Shown here piece after piece: positions 20,995-31,526 of a stretch of DNA of 64,000 bases; the first letter of the stretch is position 1, and each line of letters opens with the position of its first letter. The position numbers and the translations under genes are program-made. Source of the stretch: Daphnia pulex (Eukaryota > Arthropoda > Branchiopoda > Diplostraca > Daphniidae); contig NC_060021.1 in assembly GCF_021134715.1 (NCBI RefSeq), positions 5,580,001-5,644,000 of the forward strand. Direction: 5' to 3'. Under the pieces are notes generated by a model. It was not told where the DNA came from. It worked only from the letters and a program-made list of their open reading frames with translations, and ran no database searches.

Positions 20995-21067
20995 GGTTAT
21001 ATGGCTTAGATGGCAAAGCGCCTGCCTAGTAAGCAGGAGATCACGAGTTCGAGTCTCGTTGGGACCT
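20995..21067 (+). tRNA. tRNA-Thr(AGT)-like, copy 36
   Basis: GGTTATA acceptor strand, as copy 33. Confidence 0.55.
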
Positions 21068-21479
21068 GTAAGAAATGTTATCAAAATCATCCCGTGTCTC
21101 TTAGAAAACAGAAATAGAACTGATAGAATCGTTAAAATAAGTTCTATTATAGCGCAGAATACCGTTAAATTGCTAGTTATAATGATTATTTTCTTGGTAG
21201 TCTTAATTTTGACTGCCTACTCGGGCACAATTCCATAGGTATTTTCCATGCTGAAATTTAAATACCAAATCATAATAACTAATTGTCCAGCATGGATCTG
21301 CTCTTCCTAGTAAGAGACCAGGACTCGTAATATCGTTAAAAATCTCGTTGATTTTTTTGTAAATTGTTCTTTGTGCTTTGGAACAGTTGGGAACTTTAAA
21401 ATAGAAGTAATCAATTGTAAAACTGCTTTTGTGACGTCATGACCACCTTTGAAATAGTTGTCCTATGAAGCCGTTTTAT

Positions 21480-21552
21480 GGTCCTATGGCTTAGATGGCA
21501 AAGCGCCTGCCTAGTAAGCAGGAGATCACGAGTTCGAGTCTCGTTGGGACCT
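21480..21552 (+). tRNA. tRNA-Thr(AGT), copy 37
   Basis: Canonical form. Confidence 0.8.
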
Positions 21553-21963
21553 GTAAGAAATGCCATCATAATCATCCCGTGTCTCTTATAAATTAGAAAA
21601 AGAACTGATAGATTCGTTAAAATAAGTTCTATTATAGCGCAGAATACCGTTAAATTGCTAGTTATAATGATTATTTTCTTGGTAGTCTAATTTTGACTGC
21701 CTACTCGGGCACAATTCCATAGGTATTTTCCATGCTGAAATTTAAACACCAAATCATAATAACTAATTGTGCAGCATGGATCTGCTCTTCCTAGTAAGAG
21801 ACCAGGACTAGTAGTATCGTTGAAAATCTCGTTTATTTTTTTGTAAATTGTTCTTTGTGCTGTGGAACAGTTGGGAACTTTAAAATAGAAGTAATCAATT
21901 GTAAAACTGCTGTTATGACGTCATGACCACTTTTTGAATTGTTGTCCTATGAAGCCGTTTTAT

Positions 21964-22036
21964 GGTCCTATGGCTTAGATGGCAAAGCGCCTGCCTAGTA
22001 AGCAGGAGATCACGAGTTCGTGTCTCGATGGGACCT
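21964..22036 (+). tRNA. tRNA-Thr(AGT)-like, copy 38
   Basis: TTCGTGT loop, CTCGA T-stem strand. Confidence 0.55.
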
Positions 22037-22447
22037 GTAAGAAATGTCATCAAAATCATCCCGTGACTCTTAGAATTCAGAAAAAGAACTTATAGAATCA
22101 ATAAAATAAGTTTTATTTTAGCGCAGAATACCGTTAAATTGCTAGTTATAATGATTATTTTCTTGGTAGTCTAATTTTGACTGCCTACTCGGGCACAATT
22201 CCATAGGTATTTTCCATGCTGAAATTTAAACACCAAATCATAATAACTAATGGTGCAGCATGGATCTGCTCTTCCTAGTAAGAGACCAGGACTCGTAGTA
22301 TCGTTGAAAATCTCATTGATTTTTTTGTAAATTGTTCTTTGTGCTGTGGAACAGTTGGGAACTTTAAAATAGAAGTAATCAATTGTAAAACTGCTTTTGT
22401 GACGTTATGACCACTTTTCAAATTGTTTTCCTATGAAGCCGTTTTGT

Positions 22448-22520
22448 GGTCCTATGGCTTAGATGTCAAAGCGCCTGCCTAGTAAGCAGGAGATCACGAG
22501 TTCGAGTCTCGCTGGGACCT
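22448..22520 (+). tRNA. tRNA-Thr(AGT)-like, copy 39
   Basis: D loop AGATGTCA: the conserved GG of the D loop and A box is GT. Confidence 0.55.
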
Positions 22521-22930
22521 GTAAGAAATGTCATCATAATCATCCCGTGTCTCTTATAAATCAGAAAAAGAACTGATAGAATCGTTAAAATAAGTTCTTT
22601 TTTAGCGCAGAATACCGCTAAATTGCTAGTTATAATGATTATTTTCTTGGTAGTCTAATTTTGACTGCCTACTCGGCCAAAATTCCATAGGTATTTTCCA
22701 TGCTGAAATTTAATTAACAAATCATAATAACTAATTGTGCAGCATGGATCTGCTCTTCCTAGTAAGAGACCAGGACTCGTAGTATCGTTGAAAATCTCGT
22801 TGATTTTTTTGTAAATTGTTCTTTGTGCTGTGGAACAGTTGGGAACTTTAAAATAAAAGTAATCAATTGTAAAACTGCTGTTGGGACGTCATGACCACTT
22901 TTGAAATTGTTGTCCTGTGAAAAAGTTCTG

Positions 22931-23003
22931 GGTCCTATGGCTTAGATGGCAAAGCGCCTGCCTAACAAGCAGGAGATCACGAGTTCGAGTCTCGTTGGGA
23001 CCT
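22931..23003 (+). tRNA. tRNA with Val anticodon (AAC) on a Thr body, copy 40
   Basis: Every stem and both promoter boxes equal the canonical copy, but the anticodon loop is CTAACAA. Two adjacent changes convert AGT to AAC. The body has discriminator T and pair T3-A70. Whether it is charged, and with what, is unknown. Confidence 0.72.
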
Positions 23004-23416
23004 GTAAGAAATGTCATCATAATCATACCGCGTCTCTAAGAAATCAGAAAAATAACTGATAGAATCGTTAAAATAAGTTCTATTTTAGCGCAGAATACCG
23101 TTAAATTGCTAGTTATAATGATTATTTTCTTGGTAGTCTAATTTTGACTGCCTACTCGGGCACAATTCCATAGGTATTTTTTATGCTGAAATTTAAATAC
23201 CAAATCATAATAACTAATTTTCCAGCATGGATCTGCTCTTCCTAGTAAGAGACCAGGACTCGTAGTATCGTTGAAAATCTCGTTGATTTTTTTGTAAATT
23301 GTTCTTTGTGCTATGGAACAGTTTGGAACTTTAAAATAGAAGTAATCAATTGTAAAACTGCTTTTGTGACGTCATGACCACTTTTTAAATTGTTGTCCTA
23401 TGAAGCCGTTTTGTGT

Positions 23417-23449
23417 GGTCCTATGGCTTAGATGGCAAAGTTGGGACCT
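23417..23449 (+). pseudogene. tRNA-Thr pseudogene, copy 41 (core deleted)
   Basis: About 40 bp from the D stem to the T stem are missing. Both acceptor strands and the A box remain; the B box is lost. Confidence 0.85.
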
Positions 23450-23862
23450 GTAAGAAATGAAATAAAAATCATCCCGTGTCACTTAGAAATCAGAAAAAGA
23501 ACTGATAGAATCGTTAAAACAAGTTCTATTTTAGCGCAGAATACCGTTAAATTGCTAGTTATAATGATTATTTTCTTGGTAGTCTAATTTTGACTGCCTA
23601 CTCGGGCACAATTCCATAGGTATTTTTTATGCTGAAATTTAAATACCAAATCATAATAACTAATTGTCCAGCATGGATCTGCTCTTCCTAGTAAGAGACC
23701 AGGACTCGTAATATCGTTGAAAATCTCGTTGATTTTTTTGTAAATTGTTCTTTGTGCTGTGGAACAGTTGGGAACTTTAAAATAGAAGTAATCAATTGTA
23801 AAACTGCTTTTGTGACGTCATGACCACTTTTTAAATTGTTGTCCTATAAAGCCGTTTTGTGT

Positions 23863-23895
23863 GGTCCTATGGCTTAGATGGCAAAGTTGGGACCT
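23863..23895 (+). pseudogene. tRNA-Thr pseudogene, copy 42 (core deleted)
   Basis: Same deletion as copy 41, in the adjacent unit. Confidence 0.85.
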
Positions 23896-24306
23896 GTAAG
23901 AAATGAAATCAAAATCACCCCGTGTCACTTAGAAATCAGAAAAAGAACTGATAGAATCGTTAAAACAAGTTCTATTTTAGCGCAAAATACCGTTAAATTG
24001 CTAGTTATAATGATTATTTTCTTGGTAGTCTAATTTTGACTGCCTACTCGGGCACAATTCCATAGGTATTTTCCATGCTGAAATTTAAACACCAAATCAT
24101 AATAACTAATTGTGCAGCATGGATCTGCTCTTCCTAGTAAGAGACCAGGACTCGTAGTATCGTTGAAAATCTCGTTGATTTTTTTGTAAATTGTTCTTTG
24201 TGCTGTGGAACAGTTGGGAACTTTAAATTAGGAGTAATCAATTGTAAAACTGCTGTTGTGACATCATGACCACTTTTTGAATTGTTGCCCTATGTAGCCG
24301 TTTTAT

Positions 24307-24379
24307 GGTCCTATGGCCTCGATGGCAAAACGCCTGCCTAGTAAGCAGGGGATGATGAGTTTGAGTCTCGTTGGGACCT
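24307..24379 (+). tRNA. tRNA-Thr(AGT)-like, copy 43
   Basis: D stem GCCT/AAAC is weak, the variable loop is GGATG, and the T arm is ATGAG-TTTGAGT-CTCGT. Confidence 0.45.
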
Positions 24380-24790
24380 GTAAGAAATGTCATCATAATC
24401 ATCCAGTGTCTCTTAGAATTCAGAAAAAGAACTGATAGAATCGTTAAAATAAGTTCTATTATAGCGCAGAATACCGTTAAATTGCTAGTTATAATGATTA
24501 TTTTCTTGGTAGTCTAATTTTTACTGCCTTCTCGGGCACAATTCCATAGGTATTTTCCATGCTGAAATTTAAACACCAAATCATAATAACTAATTGTGCA
24601 GCATGGATCTGCTCTTCCTAGTAAGAGACCAGGACTCGTAGTATCGTTGAAAATCTCGTTGATTTTTTCTTAAATTGTTCTTTATGCTGTGGAACAGTTG
24701 GGAACTTTAAAATAGAAGTAATCAATTGTAAAACTGCTTTTGTGACGTCATGACCACTTTTCAAATTGTTGTCCTATGAAGCCGTTTTGT

Positions 24791-24863
24791 GGTCCTATGG
24801 CTTAGATGTCAAAGCGCCTGCCTAGTAAGCAGGAGATCACGAGTTCGAGTCTCGCTGGGACCT
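24791..24863 (+). tRNA. tRNA-Thr(AGT)-like, copy 44
   Basis: GATGTC D-loop variant with CTCGC. Confidence 0.55.
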
Positions 24864-25275
24864 GTAAGAAATGTCATCATAATCATCCCGTGTCTCTTAT
24901 AAATCAGAAAAAGAACTGATAGAATCGTTAAAATAAGTTCTTTTTTAGCGCAGAATACCGTTAAATTGCTAGTTATAATGATTATTTTCTTGGTAGTCTT
25001 AATTTTGACTGCCTACTCGGCCAAAATTCCATAGGTATTTTCCATGCTGAAATTTAATTAACAAATCATAATAACTAATTGTGCAGCATGGATCTGCTCT
25101 TCCTAGTAAGAGACCAGGACTCGTAGTATCGTTGAAAATCTCGCTGATTTTTTTGTAAATTGTTCTTTGTGCTGTGGAACAGTTGGGAACTTTAAAATAG
25201 AAGTAATCAATTGTAAAACTGCTGTTGTGACGTCATGACCACTTTTTAAATTGTTGTCCTATGAAAAAGTATTGT

Positions 25276-25348
25276 GGTTCTATGGCTTAGATGGCAAAGC
25301 GCCTGCCTAGTATGCATGAGATCACGCGTTCGTGTCTCGTTGCGATCT
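25276..25348 (+). pseudogene. tRNA-Thr pseudogene, copy 45
   Basis: Anticodon 3' strand GCATG, T arm ACGCG with TTCGTGT, and acceptor end TGCGATC: several stems broken. Confidence 0.7.
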
Positions 25349-25769
25349 GTAAGAAATGTCATCATGTATGAAAAATCATCCCGTGTCTCTTAGAATTCAG
25401 AAAAGGAACTGATAGAATCGTTAAAAAAAGTTCTATTATAGCGCAGAATACCGTTAAATTGCTAGTTCTAATGATTATTTTCTTGGTAGTCTAATTTTGA
25501 CTGCCTACTCGGGCACAATTCCATAGGTATTTTCAATGCTGAAATTTAAACACCAAATCATAATAACTAATGGTGCAGCATGGATCTGCTCTTCCTAGTA
25601 AGAGACCAGGACTCGTAGTATCGTTGAAAATCTCGTTGATTTTTTTGTAAATTGTTCTTTGTGCTATGGAACAGTTGGGAACTTTAAAATAGAAGTAATC
25701 AATTGTAAAACTGCTTTTGTGACGTCATGACCACTTTTTAAATTGTTGTCCTATGAAGCCGTTTTGTGT

Positions 25770-25802
25770 GGTCCTATGGCTTAGATGGCAAAGTTGGGAC
25801 CT
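25770..25802 (+). pseudogene. tRNA-Thr pseudogene, copy 46 (core deleted)
   Basis: Core-deleted type, as copy 41. Confidence 0.85.
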
Positions 25803-26212
25803 GTAAGAAATGAAATAAAAATCATCCCGTGTCACTTAGAAATCAGAAAAAGAACTGATAGAATCGTTAAAACAAGTTCTATTTACGCGCAGAATACTGT
25901 TAAATTGCTAGTTATAATGATTATTTTCTTGGTAGTCTAATTTTGACTGCCTACTCGGGCACAATTCCATAGGTATTTTCCATGCTGAAATTTAAACACC
26001 AAATCATAATAACTAATTGTGCAGCATGGATCTGCTCTTCCTAGTAGATACCAGGACTCGTAGTATCGTTGAAAATCTCGTTGATTTTTTTGTAAATTGT
26101 TCTTTGTGCTGTGGAACAGTTGGGAACTTTAAATTAGAAGTAATCAATTGTAAAACTGCTGTTGTGACATCATGACCACTTTTTGAATTGTTGCCCTATG
26201 TAGCCGTTTTGT

Positions 26213-26285
26213 GGTCCTATGGCTTCGATGGCAAAGCGCCTGCCTAGTAAGCAGGGGATGATGAGTTCGAGTCTCGTTGGGACCT
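26213..26285 (+). tRNA. tRNA-Thr(AGT)-like, copy 47
   Basis: D loop TCGATGGCA; variable loop GGATG; T stem ATGAG/CTCGT with an inner T-G pair. An early step towards the Ala-type body seen after 38 kb. Confidence 0.55.
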
Positions 26286-26694
26286 GTAAGAAATGTCATC
26301 ATAATCATCCAGTGTCTCTTAGAATTCAGAAAAAGAACTGATAGAATCGTTAAAATAAGTTCTATTATAGCGCAGAATACCGTTAAATTGCTAGTTATAA
26401 TGATTATTTTCTTGGTAGTCTAATTTTTACTGCCTTCTCGGGCACAATTCCATAGGTATTTTCCATGCTGAAATTTAAACACCAAATCATAATAACTAAT
26501 TGTGCAGCATGGATCTGCTCTTCCTAGTAAGAGACCAGGACTCGTAGTATCGTTGAAAATCTCGTTGATTTTTTCTTAAATTGTTCTTTATGCTGTGGAA
26601 CAGTTGGGAACTTTAAAATAGAAGTAATCAATTATAAACTGCTGTTGTGACGTCATGACCACTTTTGAAATTGTTGTCCTATGAAAAAGTTCTG

Positions 26695-26767
26695 GGTCCT
26701 ATGGCTTAGATGGCAAAGTGCCTGCCTAGTAGGCAGGAGATCACGAGTTCGAGTCTCGTTGGGACCT
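26695..26767 (+). tRNA. tRNA-Thr(AGT), copy 48
   Basis: D-stem 3' strand AAGT (G-T pair) and anticodon loop CTAGTAG. It shares the upstream flank AAAAGTTCTGG with the AAC copies, so it marks the unit type in which the AAC change arose or was lost. Confidence 0.6.
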
Positions 26768-27178
26768 GTAAGAAATGTCATCATAATCATCCCGTGTCTC
26801 TTAGAAATCAGAAAAATAACTGATAGAATCGTTAAAATAAGTTCTATTTTAGCGCAGAATACCGTAAAATTGCTAGTTATAATGATTATTTTCTTGGTAG
26901 TCTAATTTTGACTGCCTACTCGGGCACAATTCCATAGGTATTTTTTATGCTGAAATTTAAATACCAAATCATAATAACTAATTGTCCAGCATGGATCTGC
27001 TCTTCCTAGTAAGAGACCAGGACTCGTAGTATCGTTGAAAATCTCATTGATTTTTTTGTAAATTGTTCTTTGTGCTGTGGAACAGTTGGGAACTTTAAAA
27101 TAGAAGTAATCAATTGTAAAACTGCTTTTGTGACGTTATGACCACTTTTCAAATTGTTTTCCTATGAAGCCGTTTTGT

Positions 27179-27251
27179 GGTCCTATGGCTTAGATGTCAA
27201 AGCGCCTGCCTAGTAAGCAGGAGATCACGAGTTCGAGTCTCGCTGGGACCT
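27179..27251 (+). tRNA. tRNA-Thr(AGT)-like, copy 49
   Basis: GATGTC D-loop variant; duplicate of copy 39. Confidence 0.55.
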
Positions 27252-27661
27252 GTAAGAAATGTCATCATAATCATCCCGTGTCTCTTATAAATCAGAAAAA
27301 GAACTGATAGAATCGTTAAAATAAGTTCTTTTTTAGCGCAGAATACCGTTAAATTGCTAGTTATAATGATTATTTTCTTGGTAGTCTAATTTTGACTGCC
27401 TACTCGGCCAAAATTCCATAGGTATTTTCCATGCTGAAATTTAATTAACAAATCATAATAACTAATTGTGCAGCATGGATCTGCTCTTCCTAGTAAGAGA
27501 CCAGGACTCGTAGTATCGTTGAAAATCTCGTTGATTTTTTTGTAAATTGTTCTTTGTGCTGTGGAACAGTTGGGAACTTTAAAATAAAAGTAATCAATTG
27601 TAAAACTGCTTTTGGGACGTCATGACCACTTTTGAAATTGTTGTCCTGTGAAAAAGTTCTG

Positions 27662-27734
27662 GGTCCTATGGCTTAGATGGCAAAGCGCCTGCCTAACAAG
27701 CAGGAGATCACGAGTTCGAGTCTCGTTGGGACCT
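27662..27734 (+). tRNA. tRNA with Val anticodon (AAC), copy 50
   Basis: Intact cloverleaf with loop CTAACAA; duplicate of copy 40. Confidence 0.72.
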
Positions 27735-28147
27735 GTAAGAAATGTCATCATAATCATACCGCGTCTCTAAGAAATCAGAAAAATAACTGATAGAATCGTT
27801 AAAATAAGTTCTATTTTAGCGCAGAATACCGTTAAATTGCTAGTTATAATGATTATTTTCTTGGTAGTCTAATTTTGACTGCCTACTCGGGCACAATTCC
27901 ATAGGTATTTTTTATGCTGAAATTTAAATACCAAATCATAATAACTAATTTTCCAGCATGGATCTGCTCTTCCTAGTAAGAGACCAGGACTCGTAGTATC
28001 GTTGAAAATCTCGTTGATTTTTTTGTAAATTGTTCTTTGTGCTATGGAACAGTTTGGAACTTTAAAATAGAAGTAATCAATTGTAAAACTGCTTTTGTGA
28101 CGTCATGACCACTTTTTAAATTGTTGTCCTATGAAGCCGTTTTGTAT

Positions 28148-28180
28148 GGTCCTATGGCTTAGATGGCAAAGTTGGGACCT
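28148..28180 (+). pseudogene. tRNA-Thr pseudogene, copy 51 (core deleted)
   Basis: Core-deleted type. Confidence 0.85.
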
Positions 28181-28591
28181 GTAAGAAATGAAATAAAAAT
28201 CATCCCGTGTCACTTAGAAATCAGAAAAAGAACTGATAGAATCGTTAAAACAAGTTCTATTTTAGCGCAGAATACCGTTAAATTGCTAGTTATAATGATT
28301 ATTTTCTTGGTAGTCTAATTTTGACTGCCTACTCGGGCACAATTCCATAGGTATTTTTTATGCTGAAATTTAAATACCAAATCATAATAACTAATTGTCC
28401 AGCATGGATCTGCTCTTCCTAGTAAGAGACCAGGACTCGTAATATCGTTGAAAATCTCGTTGATTTTTTTGTAAATTGTTCTTTGTGCTGTGGAACAGTT
28501 GGGAACTTTAAAATAGAAGTAATCAATTGTAAAACTGCTTTTGTGACGTTATGACCACTTTTCAAATTGTTTTCCTATGAATCCGTTTTGT

Positions 28592-28664
28592 GGTCCTATG
28601 GCTTAGATGTCAAAGCGCCTGCCTAGTAAGCAGGAGATCACGAGTTCGAGTCTCGCTGGGACCT
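28592..28664 (+). tRNA. tRNA-Thr(AGT)-like, copy 52
   Basis: GATGTC D-loop variant with CTCGC. Confidence 0.55.
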
Positions 28665-29074
28665 GTAAGAAATGTCATCATAATCATCCCGTGTCTCTTA
28701 TAAATCAGAAAAATAACTGATAGAATCGTTAAAATAAGTTCTATTTTAGCGCAGAATACCGTTAAATTGCTAGTTATAATGATTATTTTCTTGGTAGTCT
28801 AATTTTGACTGCCTACTCGGCCAAAATTCCATAGGTATTTTCCATGCTGAAATTTAATTAACAAATCATAATAACTAATTGTGCAGCATGGATCTGCTCT
28901 TCCTAGTAAGAGACCAGGACTCGTAGTATCGTTGAAAATCTCGTTGATTTTTTTGTAAATTGTTCTTTGTGCTGTGGAACAGTTGGGAACTTTAAAATAA
29001 AAGTAATCAATTGTAAAACTGCTGTTGGGACGTCATGACCACTTTTGAAATTGTTGTCCTATGAAAAAGTTCTG

Positions 29075-29147
29075 GGTCCTATGGCTTAGATGGCAAAGCG
29101 CCTGCCTAACAAGCAGGAGATCACGAGTTCGAGTCTCGTTGGGACCT
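29075..29147 (+). tRNA. tRNA with Val anticodon (AAC), copy 53
   Basis: Intact cloverleaf with loop CTAACAA; first member of the 929-bp pair. Confidence 0.72.
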
Positions 29148-29560
29148 GTAAGAAATGTCATCATAATCATACCGCGTCTCTTAGAAATCAGAAAAATAAC
29201 TGATAGAATCGTTAAAATAAGTTCTATTTTAGCGCAGAATACCGTTAAATTGCTAGTTATAATGATTATTTTCTTGGTAGTCTAATTTTGACTGCCTACT
29301 CGGGCACAATTCCATAGGTATTTTTTATGCTGAAATTTAAATACCAAATCATTATAACTAATTGTCCAGCATGGATCTGCTCTTCCTAGTAAGAGACCAG
29401 GACTCGTAATATCGTTGAAAATCTCGTTGATTTTTTTGTAAATTGTTCTTTGTGCTGTGCAACAGTTGGGAACTTTAAAATAGAAGTAATCAATTGTAAA
29501 ACTGCTTTTGTGACGTCATGACCACTTTTTAAATTGTTGTCCTATGAAGCCGTTTTGTGT

Positions 29561-29593
29561 GGTCCTATGGCTTAGATGGCAAAGTTGGGACCT
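29561..29593 (+). pseudogene. tRNA-Thr pseudogene, copy 54 (core deleted)
   Basis: Core-deleted type, paired with copy 53. Confidence 0.85.
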
Positions 29594-30003
29594 GTAAGAA
29601 ATGAAATAAAAATCATCCCGTGTCACTTAGAAATCAGAAAAAGAACTGATAGAATCGTTAAAACAAGTTCTATTTTAGCGCAGAATACCGTTAAATTGCT
29701 AGTTATAATGATTATTTTCTTGGTAGTCTAATTTTGACTGCCTACTCGGGCACAATTCCATAGGTATTTTCGATGCTGAAATTTAAACACCAAATGATAA
29801 TAACTAATGGTGCAGCATGGATCTGCTCTTCCTAGTAAGAGACCAGGACTCGTAGTATCGTTGAAAATCTCAATGATTTTTTTGTAAATTGATCTTTGTG
29901 CTGTGGAACAGTTGGGAACTTTAAAATAGAAGTAATCAATTGTAAAACTACTGTTGTTACGTCATGACCACTTTTGAAATTGTTGTCCTATGAAAAAGTT
30001 CTG

Positions 30004-30076
30004 GGTCCTATGGCTTAGATGGCAAAGCGCCTGCCTAACAAGCAGGAGATCACGAGTTCGAGTCTCGTTGGGACCT
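30004..30076 (+). tRNA. tRNA with Val anticodon (AAC), copy 55
   Basis: Intact cloverleaf with loop CTAACAA; second member of the 929-bp pair. Confidence 0.72.
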
Positions 30077-30489
30077 GTAAGAAATGTCATCATAATCATA
30101 CCGCGTCTCTTAGAAATCAGAAAAATAACTGATAGAATCGTTAAAATAAGTTCTATTTTAGCGCAGAATACCGTTAAATTGCTAGTTATAATGATTATTT
30201 TCTTGGTAGTCTAATTTTGACTGCCTACTCGGGCACAATTCCATAGGTATTTTTTATGCTGAAATTTAAATACCAAATCATTATAACTAATTGTCCAGCA
30301 TGGATCTGCTCTTCCTAGTAAGAGACCAGGACTCGTAATATCGTTGAAAATCTCGTTGATTTTTTTGTAAATTGTTCTTTGTGCTGTGCAACAGTTGGGA
30401 ACTTTAAAATAGAAGTAATCAATTGTAAAACTGCTTTTGTGACGTCATGACCACTTTTTAAATTGTTGTCCTATGAAGCCGTTTTGTGT

Positions 30490-30522
30490 GGTCCTATGGC
30501 TTAGATGGCAAAGTTGGGACCT
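30490..30522 (+). pseudogene. tRNA-Thr pseudogene, copy 56 (core deleted)
   Basis: Core-deleted type, paired with copy 55. Confidence 0.85.
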
Positions 30523-30932
30523 GTAAGAAATGAAATAAAAATCATCCCGTGTCACTTAGAAATCAGAAAAAGAACTGATAGAATCGTTAAAACAAGTTCT
30601 ATTTTAGCGCAGAATACCGTTAAATTGCTAGTTATAATGATTATTTTCTTGGTAGTCTAATTTTGACTGCCTACTCGGGCACAATTCCATAGGTATTTTC
30701 GATGCTGAAATTTAAACACCAAATGATAATAACTAATGGTGCAGCATGGATCTGCTCTTCCTAGTAAGAGACCAGGACTCGTAGTATCGTTGAAAATCTC
30801 AATGATTTTTTTGTAAATTGATCTTTGTGCTGTGGAACAGTTGGGAACTTTAAAATAGAAGTAATCAATTGTAAAACTACTGTTGTTACGTCATGACCAC
30901 TTTTGAAATTGTTGTCCTATGAAAAAGTTCTG

Positions 30933-31005
30933 GGTCCTATGGCTTAGATGGCAAAGCGCCTGCCTAGTAAGCAGGAGATCACGCGTTCGAGTCTCGTTGG
31001 GACCT
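30933..31005 (+). tRNA. tRNA-Thr(AGT), copy 57
   Basis: Flank of the AAC type but anticodon AGT. T-stem 5' strand ACGCG leaves one mismatch. The copia element lies 225 bp downstream. Confidence 0.6.
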
Positions 31006-31230
31006 GTAAGAAATGTCATCATAATCATCCCGTGTCTCTTAGAAATCAGAAAAAGAACTGATAGAATCGTTAAAATAAGTTCTATTTTAGCGCAGAATAT
31101 CGTTAAATTGCTAGTTATAATGATTATTTTCTTGGTAGTCTAATTTTGACTGCCTACTCGGGCACAATTCCATAGGTATTTTCCATGCTGAAATTTAAAT
31201 ACCAAATCATAATAACTAATTGTCCAGCAT

Positions 31231-31511
31231 TATTAGAAACGGCTGTCCATTTGGCAAACCCGCTTTACCCCCTTCCCCTCCTTTGAGCAAGTGACGACGC
31301 CAGGCTTTTCTTTAAGTCTGGCAACGTGGGTGGGAGTCATCTTAGAAAAGGGGGGGCTTCCTTTTTTCCTTCTTCTTGTCCGTGATCTCGTGGAGTGTGG
31401 TAACGCTGTATGTGCTCTGTATTTCTTATGTGTGTCTCAAATGTGGCTTTGTGTATCCCTAGTGTCATCAACAATATACACTCAGTGCATTATATCTTAT
31501 TTATTCTAATA
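31231..31511 (+). repeat. 5' LTR of the copia element
   Basis: 281 bp, starting TATTAG and ending CTAATA, an imperfect version of the usual TG...CA ends. About 99 percent identical to the 3' LTR. Confidence 0.93.
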
Positions 31512-31526
31512 GGTTATGGGCCCAGG
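31512..31526 (+). other. Primer-binding site, half initiator tRNA-Met type
   Basis: GGTTATGGGCCCAG directly follows the LTR and is complementary to the anticodon region of initiator tRNA-Met. Drosophila copia primes with the 5' half of that tRNA, so this places the element in the same priming group. Confidence 0.85.

Larger units (their letters stand above)
22310..23800. repeat. 4731-bp-offset segmental duplication, copy a
   Basis: Copies 39, 40 and 41 (GATGTC D-loop type, AAC type, core-deleted type) recur with the same spacing as copies 49, 50 and 51. Tell-tale variants such as CTCGGCCAAAATTCC are shared. Limits are approximate. Confidence 0.8.
27041..28531. repeat. 4731-bp-offset segmental duplication, copy b
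   Basis: Partner of 22310-23800: tRNA starts 27179, 27662 and 28148 are each 4731 bp beyond 22448, 22931 and 23417. Confidence 0.8.
29075..30932. repeat. 929-bp two-unit repeat, two nearly identical copies
   Basis: A pair consisting of an AAC tRNA unit and a core-deleted unit is duplicated in tandem (29075-30003 and 30004-30932). Private variants such as GCTGTGCAACAG and AAATGATAATAAC occur in both, so this is among the youngest duplications in the window. Confidence 0.9.
17273..31230. repeat. tRNA-Thr satellite array, segment 2 (copies 29-57)
   Basis: The same 484-bp unit resumes in register at 17273, completing the unit broken at 13307. This segment is more diverse than segment 1. It holds the four AAC copies, the single TGT copy and six copies that have lost about 40 bp of the tRNA core, where spacing drops to about 445 bp. 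It ends at 31230, where the copia element sits in a unit just before the conserved GGATCTGCTCTTCC. Confidence 0.97.

Noticed and set aside
1083-21238. Many plus-strand open frames of about 70 codons with near-identical products (LWLRWQSACLVSRRS...)
   Set aside because: They are translations of the tRNA and its spacer. Their first half is the tRNA itself, and conservation follows DNA repeat identity, not codon positions.
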